64,000 nucleotides of DNA from Apilactobacillus xinyiensis (GCF_019656235.1 NZ_BPLL01000001.1:84409-148408); one strand, 5' to 3'; counted from the stretch's first letter, positions 1 through 9,551 are shown. A program made the numbers and translations. Notes: a model not told the origin generated them from the sequence alone.

Positions 1-123
1 TTCAGCCATCTTTAAAGCCTCAGCCGTTGATTTAACTCCTAATTGATCACCGTTTGCACCGATTAAACGAACTTCTCTAGCTCTAATTCCATCATTGACC
101 ATCATATCGTTTGCTATGGCAAT
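1..123 (-). CDS. infC: Translation initiation factor IF-3, 5' end only (41 codons in window)
   Basis: IF-3 binds the 30S subunit, keeps 50S away and checks start-codon fidelity. Only the N-terminus is present; it reads on past the window edge. The segment [14 protein letters not shown] near residue 9 is the conserved IF-3 N-terminal sequence. No ATG lies at a workable distance from the strong ribosome site (GGAGGTGA, 124-131). The start is ATT at 121-123 (3 nt after GGAGG) or ATA at 115-117 (9 nt after it); the first in-frame ATG is 18 nt away. Non-ATG starts are known for infC and let IF-3 repress its own translation. An L20-type attenuator lies directly upstream; rpmI and rplT should follow outside the window. 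Confidence 0.93.
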   Translation of the reverse strand, partial: MAIANDMMVNDGIRAREVRLIGANGDQLGVKSTAEALKMAE

Positions 124-270
124 TCACCTCCAAGTAATTAAAAGCAGAAAAAGAGCGGATACATAGATATATACCCGCTCTCATAACTCAAAAAATGAGT
201 TTTCCATCCGAAATTTAGCCTAGCAATTATAATCACTGAGGCGAGAAGCGGGATGCTTCTGCTTTTATGT
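124..270 (-). promoter_or_regulatory. L20-type ribosomal protein leader upstream of infC
   Basis: About 147 nt of structured leader between the promoter side and infC. On the minus strand it has a GC-rich early segment, CCCGCTTCTC (243-252), that can pair with GAGAGCGGG (174-182), the left arm of the following terminator. The stretch AAAAGCAGAA (257-266) is exactly complementary to TTCTGCTTTT (140-149), between the terminator and the ribosome site. This matches the layout of the L20 autoregulatory leader of infC-rpmI-rplT operons in low-GC Gram-positives, where L20 binding favours termination. Assignment rests on context and visible pairing. Confidence 0.8.
147..180 (-). terminator. Attenuator terminator in infC leader
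   Basis: Six-base GC stem GAGCGG/CCGCTC around an AT loop, followed on the minus strand by TTTTT. It lies 16 nt before the infC ribosome site, so it can only act as a conditional terminator. Confidence 0.8.
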
Positions 271-309
271 TAGTTTAATAATAACAATTTAAGCATAAAT
301 TGTCAATAA

Positions 310-2256
310 CTATTTGTTTTTTCTTGAATAGTTACTAATATCTTCTTGAATAGCCTTAATAAAATCATCAATGGATAGTTCTGAACTATTGTCTTCACCA
401 TAGCGACGAACAGATACTTTATTTGATGACAATTCATCATCACCAACAACTAACGTGTATGGAACTTTGTTAGTTTGAGCATCTCTAATTAAATAACCCA
501 TTTTTTCATTACGACTATCAACACTAGATCTAATACCTAAAGCAGTTAATTTTTCATTAACTTTTTTAGCGTAATCACCATGTTTATCCATACTTACTGG
601 AATAATTTTAACTTGATGTGGAGCTAACCATGTTGGGAAAGCACCTTTATAAACTTCGATTAAGTAAGCCACAAATCTTTCCATTGTAGAAACTAAACCA
701 CGATGAACCATAACTGGTCTATGTTCTTTACCATCTTCACCAACATAATGAAGGTCAAATCTTTCTGGTAACATAAAGTCTAATTGAATAGTAGATAATG
801 TTTCTTCATTACCCATTGCAGTATATGTTTGAACATCTAGTTTTGGACCATAGAAAGCTGCTTCACCTTCTGCTTCTACATAATCTAAACCTAATTCATC
901 CATCGCACCTTTTAACATTGATTGAGATTTATTCCACATTTCATCATCATCAAAATACTTTTCAGTATTCTTAGGATCACGATAACTTAATCTGAAATGA
1001 TAATTTTCAATGTCAAAGTCTTTGTAAACTTCAACCATAAGATGAAGAATACGTTTAAATTCTTCCTTAATTTGTTCAATTGCTAAGAAAGTATGTCCAT
1101 CATTTAAAGTCATTTCACGAACTCTTTGTAAACCAGACAATGCACCAGATTTTTCATATCTGTGCATCATACCTAATTCAGCAATACGCATAGGAAGTTC
1201 ACGATATGAACGAATGTGATGTTTAAAGATTTGGATATGGCTAGGACAGTTCATTGGACGAAGTTCTAGTTGTTCACCATCACCCATGTCCATTGGAGGG
1301 AACATATCTTCACGATAATGAGCCCAGTGACCAGATGTTTTATAAGCATCAAGGTTCATTAAAACTGGAGTAATTACGTGTTGGTAACCATTAGCTAATT
1401 CCTTGTCAACAATATATCTTTCAATAACTCTTCTAACAGTAGCACCGTTTGGCATCCAGTATGCTAAACCTGCTCCAACTTTAGGATCGACAAAGAATAA
1501 GTCTAATTTATTTCCAATTACTCGATGATCTCTTTCTTTGGCTTCTTGACGACGTTTTAAATCATCTTCTAAATCTGCTTTTTTATAAAAAGCAGTTGCA
1601 AAAATTCTTTGAAGCATTGGATTAGAAGACTTACCTTCCCAATAAGCACCTGCAACTGATAATAATTTAAATTCTTTAACTAGTTTAGCAGATGGAAGTA
1701 CAACGCCTTCACCTAGACTTAAGTAGTCACCAATTTGATAAAAAACTACTTTATCGTTTTCAACAAATTTGTTAACTAATTTTGCTTGATATGGATCTCC
1801 ATCTACTTGTTTTAAGGCATCTTCTTTACTTAAAACTTTACGTTCAATGGAAACGTTGTCCTTAACCATTTTACGCATTTTATCTTCTAGAGGTTTAAGT
1901 TCGTCAGCACTAACTTGCGTATCTTTTTTATCAGTATCAACAAAGAATCCATCTTCATCAGAAGCACTTTCACCAAACTCAATTCCAACAAATTGATCAG
2001 CTAAAGCTGCTTTCAACAATTGTGAAGCAGTTTGTCTTAAAACTTGTAAACCTTCATCAGAATCTTTTGTAATGATTTCAATTTTACCACCATTAGGTAA
2101 AACTTCATTGATACCATACATTTTATCATTTACTTTTCCGGCTACAGCTTTTTTAGCTAAACTAACAGCTATGCTTTTAGCAACATCTTCAACTGTTAAA
2201 CCTTGATCAAATTCTTTTACACTACCATCTGGAAATTCAAAAGAAATTTTAGACAT
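310..2256 (-). CDS. thrS: Threonyl-tRNA synthetase with degenerate editing domain
   Basis: Class II synthetase charging tRNA-Thr in the cytoplasm; 648 aa is normal length. Order: TGS domain (1-65), N2 editing-type domain (about 66-230), catalytic core (about 245-535), anticodon-binding domain (about 545-640). The core is intact: zinc ligands Cys337 (MNCPSH), His388 (NDGHTF) and the later His of VMVHRG, with MERF in motif 3. The N2 editing site is not. Where bacterial ThrS normally reads RHSxAH, this protein has RQTASQ (74-79), and LCRGPH is replaced by LGEGVV (181-186), so both His of the HxxxH motif and the later Cys and His are gone. Catalysis should persist, but removal of Ser-tRNA-Thr by this domain is unlikely. 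Preceded by its own T-box. Confidence 0.97.
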   Translation of the reverse strand: MSKISFEFPDGSVKEFDQGLTVEDVAKSIAVSLAKKAVAGKVNDKMYGINEVLPNGGKIEIITKDSDEGLQVLRQTASQLLKAALADQFVGIEFGESASDEDGFFVDTDKKDTQVSADELKPLEDKMRKMVKDNVSIERKVLSKEDALKQVDGDPYQAKLVNKFVENDKVVFYQIGDYLSLGEGVVLPSAKLVKEFKLLSVAGAYWEGKSSNPMLQRIFATAFYKKADLEDDLKRRQEAKERDHRVIGNKLDLFFVDPKVGAGLAYWMPNGATVRRVIERYIVDKELANGYQHVITPVLMNLDAYKTSGHWAHYREDMFPPMDMGDGEQLELRPMNCPSHIQIFKHHIRSYRELPMRIAELGMMHRYEKSGALSGLQRVREMTLNDGHTFLAIEQIKEEFKRILHLMVEVYKDFDIENYHFRLSYRDPKNTEKYFDDDEMWNKSQSMLKGAMDELGLDYVEAEGEAAFYGPKLDVQTYTAMGNEETLSTIQLDFMLPERFDLHYVGEDGKEHRPVMVHRGLVSTMERFVAYLIEVYKGAFPTWLAPHQVKIIPVSMDKHGDYAKKVNEKLTALGIRSSVDSRNEKMGYLIRDAQTNKVPYTLVVGDDELSSNKVSVRRYGEDNSSELSIDDFIKAIQEDISNYSRKNK

Positions 2257-2279
2257 ATAAATTACCTCCTAAATAAAAT

Positions 2280-2502
2280 AAAAAAGCCCTAGCACTATAA
2301 AATAGTACTAGGGACGTTATTAACGTGGTTCCACCCATATTTACTTACAATAGTTAAAAATATGTAAGCCTCATATTAAGCCAAAAACGGCATATATATT
2401 AAATATACTCAAGAAGTGGTAGCTTAAAGTTAACAATTAAGAAAACTTGCAGTTATTGTTTTCTCTCCCTGAAATGATAAACATTAAGTTTTGTCTTCCT
2501 TG
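2280..2502 (-). promoter_or_regulatory. T-box leader of thrS (tRNA-Thr responsive)
   Basis: The minus strand carries the T-box GGGTGGAACCACGTT (2322-2336), followed by an 11-bp terminator stem (2287-2297 with 2303-2313) and a T-run, 24 nt before the thrS ATG. A Stem I region lies upstream; the likely specifier is ACC (2418-2420), a Thr codon followed by A. Uncharged tRNA-Thr should pair with the specifier and T-box to form the antiterminator. The specifier is placed by eye. Confidence 0.92.
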
Positions 2503-2508
2503 GTTAAT

Positions 2509-2537
2509 ATTATCATCATTCTACAATAAAATGTCAA
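2509..2537 (-). promoter_or_regulatory. Sigma-A promoter of thrS
   Basis: Minus strand TTGACA (2532-2537), 17-nt spacer, GATAAT (2509-2514). Near-consensus, placed so that transcription starts at the head of the T-box leader. Confidence 0.82.
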
Positions 2538-2554
2538 GGATGAAATCTAAATAA

Positions 2555-3487
2555 TTATTGAGGTCTTCTATTAGAACCTGTCATCAAGTATTCTTTAGAT
2601 AAAAAACGAATTCTTTGCATAATTCTTTTAGCTTTTAATGGTTCATCATCACCACGATTATTAACGCTCAAGTGTTCCGTTTCTAATTTATCCATTGAAA
2701 AATTAGAACTAAAAAAAGTAGGTAAGTGATTCTGCATACGCCATTCTAAAATTACTCCTAAAATATCATCTCTAACCCAAGAAGACATAGAGTCAGCCCC
2801 AATATCATCCAGCATTAAAATGGAAGCCCTTTTTATTGCATCTATTTTATCTGCAACATTATTATTACCAATCGAATTCTTCATTTCAACAGCAAAACTA
2901 GGAAAATGCAACATTGTTACATCTACTCCATTTTCAGCTAACTTATTAGCTATAGCACCTAAAAGATAGGTTTTACCAATTCCAAAGCTGCCATAGATAT
3001 ATAAGCCAGGAAGCCACTTATCCGTTTTATGATAATTTTTAATAAAATTAAGTGCTTGTTCTAAAACATTCATTCTTGAAGAAGATTCATCCATGTCAAA
3101 GTCATGTAGACTAGCATTATTTACATCTTTAGGCATCATAAGCGTTTTTATTCTTTTTTGTAATGCATGCTGCTTTCTAGCTTTAATGGTGGCTTCGGTG
3201 GGACAATAAGATATGTCTATCAGATGATTATTAATTTTTAATTCTGGTTCGTATCCCGGAATAGTACTTGCTTGACCGCTATTTATTTTGTTTTTTTCAG
3301 ATACAAACTCATATAATTTTGATAAAGATTTAATAATTGCATCTTTGTCTAGACTATCATTATTTTTTTCTAAAAAATTTTTAACGTCATCATTATTTAA
3401 AACCTTATGAATAAGTTCTCGATAGCGGTCAGATCCACCATTTAATTCACTCATCATTTGCTTCATACTCTGGCTAACACTTTCCAA
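2555..3487 (-). CDS. dnaI: Primosomal helicase loader DnaI
   Basis: AAA+ ATPase that loads the replicative helicase DnaC onto DNA with DnaB and DnaD. The 310-aa length fits DnaI. Walker A GSFGIGKT is at 166-173 and Walker B ILMLDDIG at 223-230, followed by a sensor segment LPTFFSSNFS. The start is TTG (3485-3487) with AGGTGG 8 nt upstream; no ATG is better placed. It is the last gene of the polA-to-dnaI run, 19 nt after dnaB. The N-terminal domain has one cysteine (Cys95), whereas B. subtilis DnaI has a zinc site there built from several Cys and a His. Confidence 0.95.
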   Translation of the reverse strand: MESVSQSMKQMMSELNGGSDRYRELIHKVLNNDDVKNFLEKNNDSLDKDAIIKSLSKLYEFVSEKNKINSGQASTIPGYEPELKINNHLIDISYCPTEATIKARKQHALQKRIKTLMMPKDVNNASLHDFDMDESSSRMNVLEQALNFIKNYHKTDKWLPGLYIYGSFGIGKTYLLGAIANKLAENGVDVTMLHFPSFAVEMKNSIGNNNVADKIDAIKRASILMLDDIGADSMSSWVRDDILGVILEWRMQNHLPTFFSSNFSMDKLETEHLSVNNRGDDEPLKAKRIMQRIRFLSKEYLMTGSNRRPQ

Positions 3488-3506
3488 AAAAACACCACCT
3501 AACCAA

Positions 3507-4874
3507 TTATTGATTATTGTCTAATTCTTCTAACTCTAATTCTAATTGACGTTTTTTATCCTTATCAATAGGCTTACTATCTTTATGTGGATTGTAATCG
3601 TCTCTTGCCCAGTCCGGTAAAGATTCTTTAATTTGTTTTCTATTATTATTTTTATTAAAACTTTTTTTATTAAATTTATTTTTTAGACTATCTTTACGAT
3701 TACGAATATATTTAATAGCTTCAGCAGCATTACTAATATCATGTTTAGCCCAATCGTTAGCAATTGTGTCAACTAAACTTTTGTTTAAGCTGGCATGATC
3801 TTGATCCACTAAAATATGATAGGTAATCATATTAATGACTTCTTTAGGTAAAACCATTCGATGAACTAAATCACGTAAAGTTTTTTCTTCATTGGCAGAA
3901 ATATATCCTTTATTAGCACCTTTCAACTTAATCAAAAAATCGATTGGCGAATAAAATGATGCCGACTTAACCAAGCTTTGTTCGGCCGCATTAAGTTTAA
4001 TATCGTCACTCTTAGTAACTGTTTGAAAAGCATTGGCATTAGAATTATTGGCTCTTTCAAATTGTCTAGAAACCAAAAGTTTAAATTTATTAACATCCAA
4101 AATATTCGTGCTAATGTTTGTAGCTTTTTCAATCAATCTTGAAATACTAATTTCATCTATACCATACAATAAATGCTCAGATAAAATTAAATCATGACTT
4201 TTTTTAACACTATCTAAGTTAACATAGGATTGACCCAATATATCCAATAACAAGTTAAAGTCAAAATCCTTAACATCCCTAACAACTTGTTGTTTAGTAT
4301 CGTTTTGATTAGAAAAATTAGCCCTTATTTTTTTAGTAACATTGGGAGTATTAGATAAGTCATTTTTTTTGACAACAAATACATCTAAAAAATTCTTAGA
4401 AATGTCTTTCATATTGTCATCATCATAAACTTTTTTGATTAGTTTAGTTCCTAAAGCATAGTATTGCTTTTCGCCAATAATTTGTAAAAGCGTTACACTT
4501 AATAAATCATCCTTAAAAAAGGCTCTTGCATTAAGTGGCGGAAATAATTTGTATACATATATTTTATTTAAGGATTCAGTTTCTTGAATATAAGTTTTTA
4601 ATAAACCTGAACCTTCTAACTTAACTCTAGCATCGTAAAGCTGGGATAGATCAATGTTTAAAAGTGATAAAAGTTCAAAATTATTTTTGATTTGAAATTT
4701 ATCATTATCAAACTCCATTCTCCATAAAATATTAAATAATGCATACGCAACGGGACCAATAATTGGCTGATATAACAAATCTAATGTTTTACGTTGCAAA
4801 TCAGAAATGTATTCTGTAGCTGTAACAATAAACCCTGAATTAGGGTTTATATTTCTTAGTTCACTATCAACCAT
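3507..4874 (-). CDS. dnaB: Replication initiation and membrane attachment protein DnaB
   Basis: Gram-positive DnaB (not the helicase) works with DnaD and DnaI in helicase loading at oriC and at stalled forks. The 455-aa protein has the DnaB/DnaD-type arrangement: an N-terminal winged-helix region (about 1-130), a middle helical region, a DDBH2-like segment about 290-400 (AIKYIRNR near its end), and a basic, asparagine-rich tail. Its ATG overlaps the nrdR stop by one base (TAATG), implying translational coupling. The nrdR-dnaB-dnaI order is the same as in B. subtilis and supports the call. Confidence 0.93.
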   Translation of the reverse strand: MVDSELRNINPNSGFIVTATEYISDLQRKTLDLLYQPIIGPVAYALFNILWRMEFDNDKFQIKNNFELLSLLNIDLSQLYDARVKLEGSGLLKTYIQETESLNKIYVYKLFPPLNARAFFKDDLLSVTLLQIIGEKQYYALGTKLIKKVYDDDNMKDISKNFLDVFVVKKNDLSNTPNVTKKIRANFSNQNDTKQQVVRDVKDFDFNLLLDILGQSYVNLDSVKKSHDLILSEHLLYGIDEISISRLIEKATNISTNILDVNKFKLLVSRQFERANNSNANAFQTVTKSDDIKLNAAEQSLVKSASFYSPIDFLIKLKGANKGYISANEEKTLRDLVHRMVLPKEVINMITYHILVDQDHASLNKSLVDTIANDWAKHDISNAAEAIKYIRNRKDSLKNKFNKKSFNKNNNRKQIKESLPDWARDDYNPHKDSKPIDKDKKRQLELELEELDNNQ

Positions 4875-5347
4875 TATTTATCACGTTTCTTCTTATCTTT
4901 TTCTAGAACACCCTTTAGTTCATTATAAAAAACTGTCATATCTTTAAATTGTCGGTACACACTAGCAAATCTAATATAAGAAATTTCATCAATATCAGCT
5001 AATTCATTCATTACATATCTACCAATTAATTGACTAGAAACTTCGTTATCACCGGCGGAGCGTATTTTATTCTCTACATGATCAACAATTTTAGTCATTT
5101 CAATCATAGGAACCGGACGTTTTTCAGCTGATCTAATAATTCCCTTAAGAATTTTCTCGCGATTAAATTCTTCACGATTACCATTACTTTTTATAACTAA
5201 AAGTGGTGTTTCCTCAATTCTTTCAAAAGTAGTATATCGATAACCACAATTTTCACATTCTCTTCTTCTTCTAATTACTCTACCATTTTCAGTTGGCCTA
5301 CTATCAATAACCTTAGAAGATTTTTTATGACAATGAGGACATTGCAT
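4874..5347 (-). CDS. nrdR: Transcriptional repressor NrdR
   Basis: Zinc-ribbon/ATP-cone repressor of ribonucleotide reductase genes that senses ATP/dATP. With the ATG at 5345-5347 (GAGG 8 nt upstream) the protein is 157 aa and begins MQCPHC, the family start; an upstream in-frame GTG overlaps the ribosome site and is less likely. Zinc-ribbon cysteines are at 3, 6, 31 and 34 with an arginine-rich RRRR stretch between them; the ATP-cone covers about 46-136. It sits between coaE and dnaB in a replication and dNTP-supply context. Target NrdR boxes would be outside this window. Confidence 0.97.
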   Translation of the reverse strand: MQCPHCHKKSSKVIDSRPTENGRVIRRRRECENCGYRYTTFERIEETPLLVIKSNGNREEFNREKILKGIIRSAEKRPVPMIEMTKIVDHVENKIRSAGDNEVSSQLIGRYVMNELADIDEISYIRFASVYRQFKDMTVFYNELKGVLEKDKKKRDK

Positions 5348-5367
5348 TCGTTTCACCTCAACACATT

Positions 5368-5961
5368 TTATAATTTATTTAATATAAGCATTAACTTAGA
5401 CCTAGTTTGTAAAACCGAACCATCACTATTGATAACAAAATCAGATAAAGTTTCTTTATAATCTAAAGGCCACTGCTTTTTCATAATTTCAACTGCATTA
5501 CTTATGGATATTTGGTTACGTTCAGTTAATCTAGATAATTGATTTTCTGGAGAACAAGCAACTGTGATTATTTTGTCGCAATAAATCTGATAACCATTTT
5601 CAAATAATGTCGGTGCATCTAAAAATATTAACTGTGCATCGTTATTGCTAAAATCATTAATACGTTTTTGAACTTCTGTTCTAATAAACGGATCTATAAT
5701 TCTGGTTAAAGTTTTTAAGTATGCAGAATTATTAAAAACTGTCTTAGCCAATTTTTTACGATTTAATTCACCATTAGGTAATAAATAATCTTTTCCAAAA
5801 TAATCCATGATACTTTTTAAACCGTCACTATTTTTTGATTGCACCATGTGAGTAATTTTATCGGCATCAATAATTTCGTAGCCTAATTCTAACAAATACT
5901 TAGAAATAGTAGATTTCCCAGTAGCAATCCCACCAGTAATTCCTATAATCATTTTAGACAT
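5368..5961 (-). CDS. coaE: Dephospho-CoA kinase
   Basis: Catalyses the last step of CoA synthesis, phosphorylating the ribose 3'-OH of dephospho-CoA with ATP. The 197-aa length is normal. P-loop GGIATGKS is at 10-17; a DADKI substrate motif lies near 33-37 and the LFLDAPTLFENG segment is the expected lid/acceptor region. The start ATG overlaps the mutM stop by one base (TAATG). The polA-mutM-coaE-nrdR order is conserved in Firmicutes. Confidence 0.96.
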   Translation of the reverse strand: MSKMIIGITGGIATGKSTISKYLLELGYEIIDADKITHMVQSKNSDGLKSIMDYFGKDYLLPNGELNRKKLAKTVFNNSAYLKTLTRIIDPFIRTEVQKRINDFSNNDAQLIFLDAPTLFENGYQIYCDKIITVACSPENQLSRLTERNQISISNAVEIMKKQWPLDYKETLSDFVINSDGSVLQTRSKLMLILNKL

Positions 5962-6794
5962 TATTTAGTTACCCTTAATTGACATTTAGGACAAAAATGA
6001 GTTCCACGTTGAGCAACAGTAATTTTCTCAATTTTAGTACCACATCTAAAACAAGGTTGTCCTTTTCTACCATAAACTTTAAGACTATCTTGAAATTGTC
6101 CCGCTTCTCCATAAGCATTAGAATAAGAGTGTACCGTAGTTCCATGGCCCTTAATAGCATCACTAATCTCTTTGATTATGTTCATTCTTAATGCTTTTAT
6201 TTCATCATCAGTAACTAAAGAAGTCATGGTTTCAGGATGTATTTTACTCATCCACAACACTTCATCAACATAAATATTACCCAAGCCTGCTAAATGACTT
6301 TGATTTAACAAAAATGGTTTAATTTTACCTCTGGACTTATTCATTATAGTTTTTAAATATTCAAATGTAAGATCATTTTCGGTAGGCTCAGGTCCTAAAG
6401 TCCCTAGACCGGATAATGTATGTTCCTCACCATTATGAATAAGATACATACGACCAAACTTTCGACTATCATTATATCTTAATTCTCTGCCATCTGATAA
6501 ATGAAATATAACATGTGTATGCTTACCAGGAGTAGTACCATCTGATTCTACATCATACTTACCTTCCATTCTAAGATGTGAAACTAATGTAATATCACCA
6601 TTAAACCTAAATAATAAATATTTTCCTCTACGATCAATTTTTATTATTTTGCGCTTAGATAAGCATTTTTTAAATTTTTCTGGTGATACATTTATCATCT
6701 TAGGATAAATAATATCTACACTACTTACCTCGCTATTTTCTACTAAACTAGTTAAACCTCTTCTTACTGTTTCAACTTCTGGTAATTCTGGCAT
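5961..6794 (-). CDS. mutM: Formamidopyrimidine-DNA glycosylase
   Basis: Excises 8-oxoguanine and FaPy lesions and nicks the abasic site. The N-terminus MPELPEVETVRRG provides catalytic Pro2 and Glu3; a helix-two-turn-helix lies around 150-215 (LAGLGNIYVDEVLW), and the C-terminal zinc finger has CFRCG and CPKC at about 246-270. The 277-aa length is typical. It follows polA by 20 nt and is coupled to coaE, consistent with a repair operon. Confidence 0.97.
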   Translation of the reverse strand: MPELPEVETVRRGLTSLVENSEVSSVDIIYPKMINVSPEKFKKCLSKRKIIKIDRRGKYLLFRFNGDITLVSHLRMEGKYDVESDGTTPGKHTHVIFHLSDGRELRYNDSRKFGRMYLIHNGEEHTLSGLGTLGPEPTENDLTFEYLKTIMNKSRGKIKPFLLNQSHLAGLGNIYVDEVLWMSKIHPETMTSLVTDDEIKALRMNIIKEISDAIKGHGTTVHSYSNAYGEAGQFQDSLKVYGRKGQPCFRCGTKIEKITVAQRGTHFCPKCQLRVTK

Positions 6795-6814
6795 TTAAAA
6801 AACCTCGATTCTTT

Positions 6815-9463
6815 TTACTTAAGATCATACCAATTGTTTCCATAATGACTTTTAACCTTCAATGGAACATTTAGTTCCACTGCCGAATCCATAATAGAAG
6901 GTACTAATTTTTCCAATTTAGATATTTCCTCAACTGGAGCTTCAAATATAAGTTCATCATGAACTTGTAAAAGCATTTGTGCTTGCATGTTTTTAGTAGC
7001 TTTAGCCATATTTATCATTGCAATTTTAATAATATCGGCTGCGCTACCTTGAATAGGACTATTAATTGCAGTACGTTCAGCAAATGAACGTTGATGAAAG
7101 TTTTTAGAATTAATTTCTGGTATATATCTTCTTCGATGTGCAATCGTTTCAACATAACCGTTCTTCTTAGCATCTTCAACGGCATCATCCATATATTTTT
7201 TAACACCTGGATATTCAGCAAAATACTTATCAATGAAAGATTTAGCCTGGGCCCTAGATATACCTGTATTTTTAGCTAACCCAAAATCTGATATTCCATA
7301 AACAATCCCAAAATTAACCGCTTTGGCTTGTCTTCTAATATTAGGCGTTACCTCATCATTTGAGCTCAGTCCAAAAATTCTGCGTGCAGTAGAAGCATGG
7401 ATATCATCATTATTCATAAATTCTTCTCGCATGTTCTTATCACCCGTTATAGATGCTAAAACTCTCAATTCAATTTGTGAATAATCAGATGAAAAAATTT
7501 TCCAACCCTCTTTATGTGGTACAAATGCTTTTCTTATTAATCGTCCTTCATTCGTACGAACTGGAATGTTTTGCAAATTAGGGTCTACTGATGATAATCT
7601 ACCAGTTTGCGTTAAAGTTTGTAAATATCTAGTGTGAACTTTGTTATCACCAGAATTAACGACTTTTAAAATACCATCTACGTACGTAGATAATATTTTT
7701 GATAATTGACGATAATTTAAAATTTCCTGAACAATTGGGTATTCAGAAGCAAGTTGTTCTAACACATCTACTGCTGTGGAATATCCAGTCTTAGTTTTTT
7801 TAATCACTGGTAATCCCATCTTTTCAAACAAAACTACTCCAAGCTGTTTAGGTGAACCAATATTAAATTTTTCGTTAGCCATGTTGTATATAGATTGTTC
7901 AATTTCAGAAATACGCTCTTTTAGTTTACTACCCATATTTGATAAATATTCACTATTTACTGTAATCCCGTTAATTTCCATATCTGCTAAAACAAAAGTA
8001 ACTGGAAGTTCAATCTTTTGATATAACGTTTTTTGGTTGTGTTGTTGCAATTTTTCAAAAAGTGGATTTTTAAGCTCATCAACTGCTTTAGCTTTTCTAA
8101 CCAAATGTGATAAAAATACATTATCATCTTCAGGGATTGAGCGTTTGGCCCCTTTACCATAAACATCTTCATCAGAATTAATATCGTAATAATCATGCAA
8201 ATTAGCTATTTTACCCAAATCATTACTATTATCATTAGTATCTAAAAGATAAGAAGCTATTAACATATCGAAATTAACGTGATTTAATTTAATTCCTAAA
8301 CGATTAAGGCCCACATATGTTCTTTTAGCATCAAAAACGTTTTTAAGAATTTCGTCACTCTCTAAAATGTTGCTAATTAGATCGCTTTTCAAGAGTGTAG
8401 TATCACGACTAGCAAACCATTGATTACCTCTTCCAATTACAAATCCAACAATTGGTGCATTATGATAGTTATCTCCATCCATTTCTAAATAAAATGAGCA
8501 TTCATTAAAGTTTATTTTTTCTAAATCTATTAAATTATCGGCGTTTAAAGTTACATAATCAACCGGCAACAACTTTCTTTCATCCTTTGAACTCATACTA
8601 CTTAAAAATTTTCTAAAATTCATTTTCTTATAAAAGGCAATTAAATTATCAATTTGATCACCCAAATAAGGTATGTCGTTAACACTAATTTCTAGCGGAG
8701 CATCACGTTTAATCGTAGCTAGTTTTTTCCCTAATATGGCATTATGTTTTCCATCGATTAAATGTTCTTTCAGCTTTTTACCACTAATATCATCGATATT
8801 ATCATATAAATTTTCTATGTTTCCATATTGATTAATTAATTTTAAAGCTGTCTTGGGTCCTACTTTTTCTACTCCTGGATAATTATCAGAATTATCTCCC
8901 TGCAAAGCTTTTACATCAATTATTTGTGAAGGAGTTATATTCATGTTCTTTTTTACATATTTGGCATCGTAATGAACTATATTAGAAGTACCCGTTTTAG
9001 AAATGCTAACTGTAACTAAGTCGGAACATAGTTGTGTTAAATCTCGATCTCCCGTTACAATAGTAGTTTCATAACCCTTATTTTCTGCCTGCTTTGATAA
9101 AGTACCAATAATATCATCAGCTTCATAGTTTTTTAGTTCGTAACTTTTAATTCCCCTAGCTGAAAGTAGTTCCTTAACTCCATCAAACTGTTCTATTAAT
9201 TCATCAGGTGTTTTGTTTCTTCCACCCTTATAATCAGAATAAAGTTCGGTCCTAAATGTAATCTTACCAAAGTCAAAAGCTGCTAAAGCCATATCAGGTT
9301 GTACTTTATCCAACATCGTTTGAAGCATGTTGTTAAAACCATAAATTGCATTAGTATGTAAGCCATCACTATTAGTAAAACGGTCAATTGAACGGTAAAG
9401 AGCATAAAAAGCCTTATATAAAATACTATTACCATCAATTAAAAGTAATTTTTTATTTGCCAT
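6815..9463 (-). CDS. polA: DNA polymerase I
   Basis: Repair and Okazaki-fragment polymerase, 882 aa from the ATG at 9461-9463; a TTG five codons upstream overlaps the GAGGGAG ribosome site and is rejected. An N-terminal 5'-3' exonuclease (about 1-290) is intact, with LLIDGNS and an NYEADDIIGT acidic patch. The middle 3'-5' exonuclease region is degenerate: FYLEMDGD stands where the DxE motif is expected, so proofreading is probably absent, as in other Gram-positive PolA. Polymerase motifs are present: DYSQIELR (A), RRQAKAVNFGIVYG (B) and LLQVHDELIFE (C). First gene of the repair/replication run. Confidence 0.98.
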   Translation of the reverse strand: MANKKLLLIDGNSILYKAFYALYRSIDRFTNSDGLHTNAIYGFNNMLQTMLDKVQPDMALAAFDFGKITFRTELYSDYKGGRNKTPDELIEQFDGVKELLSARGIKSYELKNYEADDIIGTLSKQAENKGYETTIVTGDRDLTQLCSDLVTVSISKTGTSNIVHYDAKYVKKNMNITPSQIIDVKALQGDNSDNYPGVEKVGPKTALKLINQYGNIENLYDNIDDISGKKLKEHLIDGKHNAILGKKLATIKRDAPLEISVNDIPYLGDQIDNLIAFYKKMNFRKFLSSMSSKDERKLLPVDYVTLNADNLIDLEKINFNECSFYLEMDGDNYHNAPIVGFVIGRGNQWFASRDTTLLKSDLISNILESDEILKNVFDAKRTYVGLNRLGIKLNHVNFDMLIASYLLDTNDNSNDLGKIANLHDYYDINSDEDVYGKGAKRSIPEDDNVFLSHLVRKAKAVDELKNPLFEKLQQHNQKTLYQKIELPVTFVLADMEINGITVNSEYLSNMGSKLKERISEIEQSIYNMANEKFNIGSPKQLGVVLFEKMGLPVIKKTKTGYSTAVDVLEQLASEYPIVQEILNYRQLSKILSTYVDGILKVVNSGDNKVHTRYLQTLTQTGRLSSVDPNLQNIPVRTNEGRLIRKAFVPHKEGWKIFSSDYSQIELRVLASITGDKNMREEFMNNDDIHASTARRIFGLSSNDEVTPNIRRQAKAVNFGIVYGISDFGLAKNTGISRAQAKSFIDKYFAEYPGVKKYMDDAVEDAKKNGYVETIAHRRRYIPEINSKNFHQRSFAERTAINSPIQGSAADIIKIAMINMAKATKNMQAQMLLQVHDELIFEAPVEEISKLEKLVPSIMDSAVELNVPLKVKSHYGNNWYDLK

Positions 9464-9521
9464 AAATATCTCCCTCAAAGCTTATTAATTATAATAATTT
9501 TAACATTTTTATCTATGTAAT

Positions 9522-9551
9522 AAAAAAATGGTGTCATTAAACACCATTTTT
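9522..9551 (-). terminator. Terminator after BI-1-like gene
   Basis: Minus strand AAAAATGGTGT, short loop, ACACCATTTTTTT; it separates the BI-1-like gene from polA. Confidence 0.85.

Noticed and set aside
6815..9463. PolA lacking 3'-5' exonuclease residues as a novelty
   Set aside because: Degenerate proofreading domains are common in Gram-positive PolA, so this is not a special finding.
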